64,000 bases of DNA. It comes from Hymenobacter polaris (GTDB lineage: Bacteria > Bacteroidota > Bacteroidia > Cytophagales > Hymenobacteraceae). Each line of letters opens with the position of its first letter. Within the stretch, counting starts at the first letter, position 1. Positions 63,101 to 64,000 of the stretch are shown in pieces. A program made the translations under genes and the position numbers. The notes beneath the pieces were generated by a model. The model had not been told where the DNA came from. It ran no database searches and was given only the letters and a program-made list of their open reading frames with translations. The stretch is from NCBI RefSeq assembly GCF_012927305.1, contig NZ_JABBGH010000001.1:868001-932000 (forward strand), given 5' to 3'.

Positions 63101-64000
63101 CTACTGCTTGGCCAGCACCGGGTTGGAGCGGAAGTAGGTGCCGCCGGGGAAGCTGATGGCGTAGGGCGACTGGAAGTGCGTACTGGGCAGGTAGTAATCG
63201 GTGCTAATGATTTGGGCGCCCGACTGCTCGGCGGCCTCGAAGGCGCTGCGGTCGTTGCGGCGGGCTTCCTGGGTGTCGCTGTCGGCGCGGGTGCGGATGA
63301 TGTAGCCCTTCTCCACCAGCGCCTTGATGGCGGCCTGGTCCTGCTTGGCGTTGTTGAGGATGTGGATGGCGGCCTCGGGCGTGCCCGGCTCCGAGTCGGT
63401 GAACAGCACGCGGCCCTTGAGCGAGGGGTGGCCCTGAATGTAGGCGGCGCGCTTGTCGCCCTTCTCGTCGAGTACGAACACGAACTTGCCCCGCGCGGCG
63501 CGTAGCGTGGGCCAGTGACGGTGCAGCACGGCGCTTTCGAGAGTGGCGTAGGAGCCGCGCACCTGGTCGGGCATGACGAGCTTGTCGGCCCCTAGGGTGC
63601 CCAGGATTTCCTTGTCCAGCGCGTCGAACACGGCGGCCGTGAAGGGCTCAGGCACCGTGAGGCCGGGCTGCTTGAGGGGCTCGTCCTTGGCGTTCATGGT
63701 AATGAATACCGGCTCGTGCGTGGGGTGCGCCGCCGACCAGCGCTTCAGCTCCTGCAGGGCCAGTTGGAAGGTGGGCGCGTTGCTGCGGAAGTCCAGGTCC
63801 TGGATGTGAAAGACCTTGAAGCCAGGCTTCCGCATGAGGCCGGCCGCGTCGTAGGCGGGCTGGCCGGGAGCCAGGTCCAGGCCCTTGGGGTGGGCGTACT
63901 TGCCGCCTTGGGCGTCGGCGTACACGTCGATTTCCAGGGCCCGCAGGCCCCGGTCGAGCTGCTGGCTCAGGGTCTGGTGCTCGTAGTCGATGCGGCTCAT
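63101..64000 (-). CDS. Ca-dependent phosphoinositide phospholipase C-like protein, 5' end outside window
   Basis: The visible 299 residues contain QTLSQQLDRGLRALEIDVYA, GKYAHPKGL, GFKVFHIQDLDFRSNAPTFQ, EPVFITMNAKDEPL, RGKFVFVLDEKGDKRAAYIQ and RTRADSDTQEARRNDRSAFE. This order matches the Ca-dependent PI-PLC-like family (PF16670): a PLC barrel with catalytic His in the FHIQD region and acidic metal ligands. Because the usual N-terminus (the signal and HNSY-type motif) is absent, the gene continues beyond 64000 and the ATG at the window edge is internal. It probably cleaves phosphoinositides or related phosphodiesters, fitting the adjacent SusCD locus. Confidence 0.85.
   Translation of the reverse strand: MSRIDYEHQTLSQQLDRGLRALEIDVYADAQGGKYAHPKGLDLAPGQPAYDAAGLMRKPGFKVFHIQDLDFRSNAPTFQLALQELKRWSAAHPTHEPVFITMNAKDEPLKQPGLTVPEPFTAAVFDALDKEILGTLGADKLVMPDQVRGSYATLESAVLHRHWPTLRAARGKFVFVLDEKGDKRAAYIQGHPSLKGRVLFTDSEPGTPEAAIHILNNAKQDQAAIKALVEKGYIIRTRADSDTQEARRNDRSAFEAAEQSGAQIISTDYYLPSTHFQSPYAISFPGGTYFRSNPVLAKQ

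Noticed and set aside
1..64000. CRISPR arrays, rRNA genes and intact insertion sequences
   Set aside because: I looked for evenly spaced direct repeats, rRNA-like conserved stretches and DDE transposases and saw none. The only mobile-element traces are integrase remnants and short inverted repeats.

Overview
The window looks like chromosomal DNA from a Hymenobacter-like member of the Bacteroidota. The grounds are high GC, a SusC/SusD outer-membrane pair, two proteins with C-terminal type IX secretion (Por) sorting domains, TAnnTTTG-type promoter boxes (for example TACCTTTGC upstream of alaS, accA and tRNA-Asp), and an unusual abundance of CTAG, mostly as CCTAGG/CCCTAGGG and often as Ala-Leu-Gly codons. 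There is no rRNA operon, CRISPR array, complete transposase or replication origin.

Layout. 1-4.2 kb: the end of a TIM-barrel-like protein, a sensor kinase/response regulator pair and a secreted OB-like protein. 4.5-12.5 kb: housekeeping (alaS, merR, dprA, thyA) with a GH53 galactanase, a TonB-like protein and an ankyrin protein. 12.6-17.3 kb: an SRPBCC gene broken by one amber codon, small membrane and secreted proteins, and an MMPL/RND exporter. 17.5-26.1 kb: a co-directional cluster of SWIM zinc finger, large DUF6493-like protein, a 132-residue protein that reads like a ubiquitin-like beta-grasp protein ending in Gly-Gly, a DUF4132/DUF7737 protein and a DUF1963 protein. This is the best candidate here for an undescribed system. 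26.2-35.6 kb: serine hydrolase, FAD monooxygenase, CrtI-like oxidoreductase overlapping an alpha/beta hydrolase, and a Dna2-like nuclease-helicase. 35.5-46.5 kb: small proteins (one Imm51-like), an MRJP-like lipoprotein, a GH64/crystallin/CBM6 secreted enzyme, a GH125 enzyme, acyltransferase, patatin, MBL hydrolase and accA.

46.7-50.7 kb: tRNA-Asp(GTC) followed by two decayed tyrosine-integrase remnants, a SpoIIAA-like gene and a T9SS-sorted protein, ending at an 11-base copy of the tRNA 3' end plus a hairpin. This resembles a decayed island in a tRNA gene. 50.9-64 kb: a DUF218 protein and then a phosphodiester-oriented SusCD locus: secreted propeller-like protein, SusC, SusD, glycerophosphodiester phosphodiesterase, YncE-propeller/phosphoesterase fusion, a broken PHP-domain gene and a Ca-dependent PI-PLC-like gene cut by the window edge. 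I infer that it imports and hydrolyses phosphodiester-containing lipids, headgroups or glycans.

Intergenic regions carry several long inverted repeats. Two or three share the sequence family GTCATGCTGAG...GAAGCATCTCTACCG, and most lie at gene ends.
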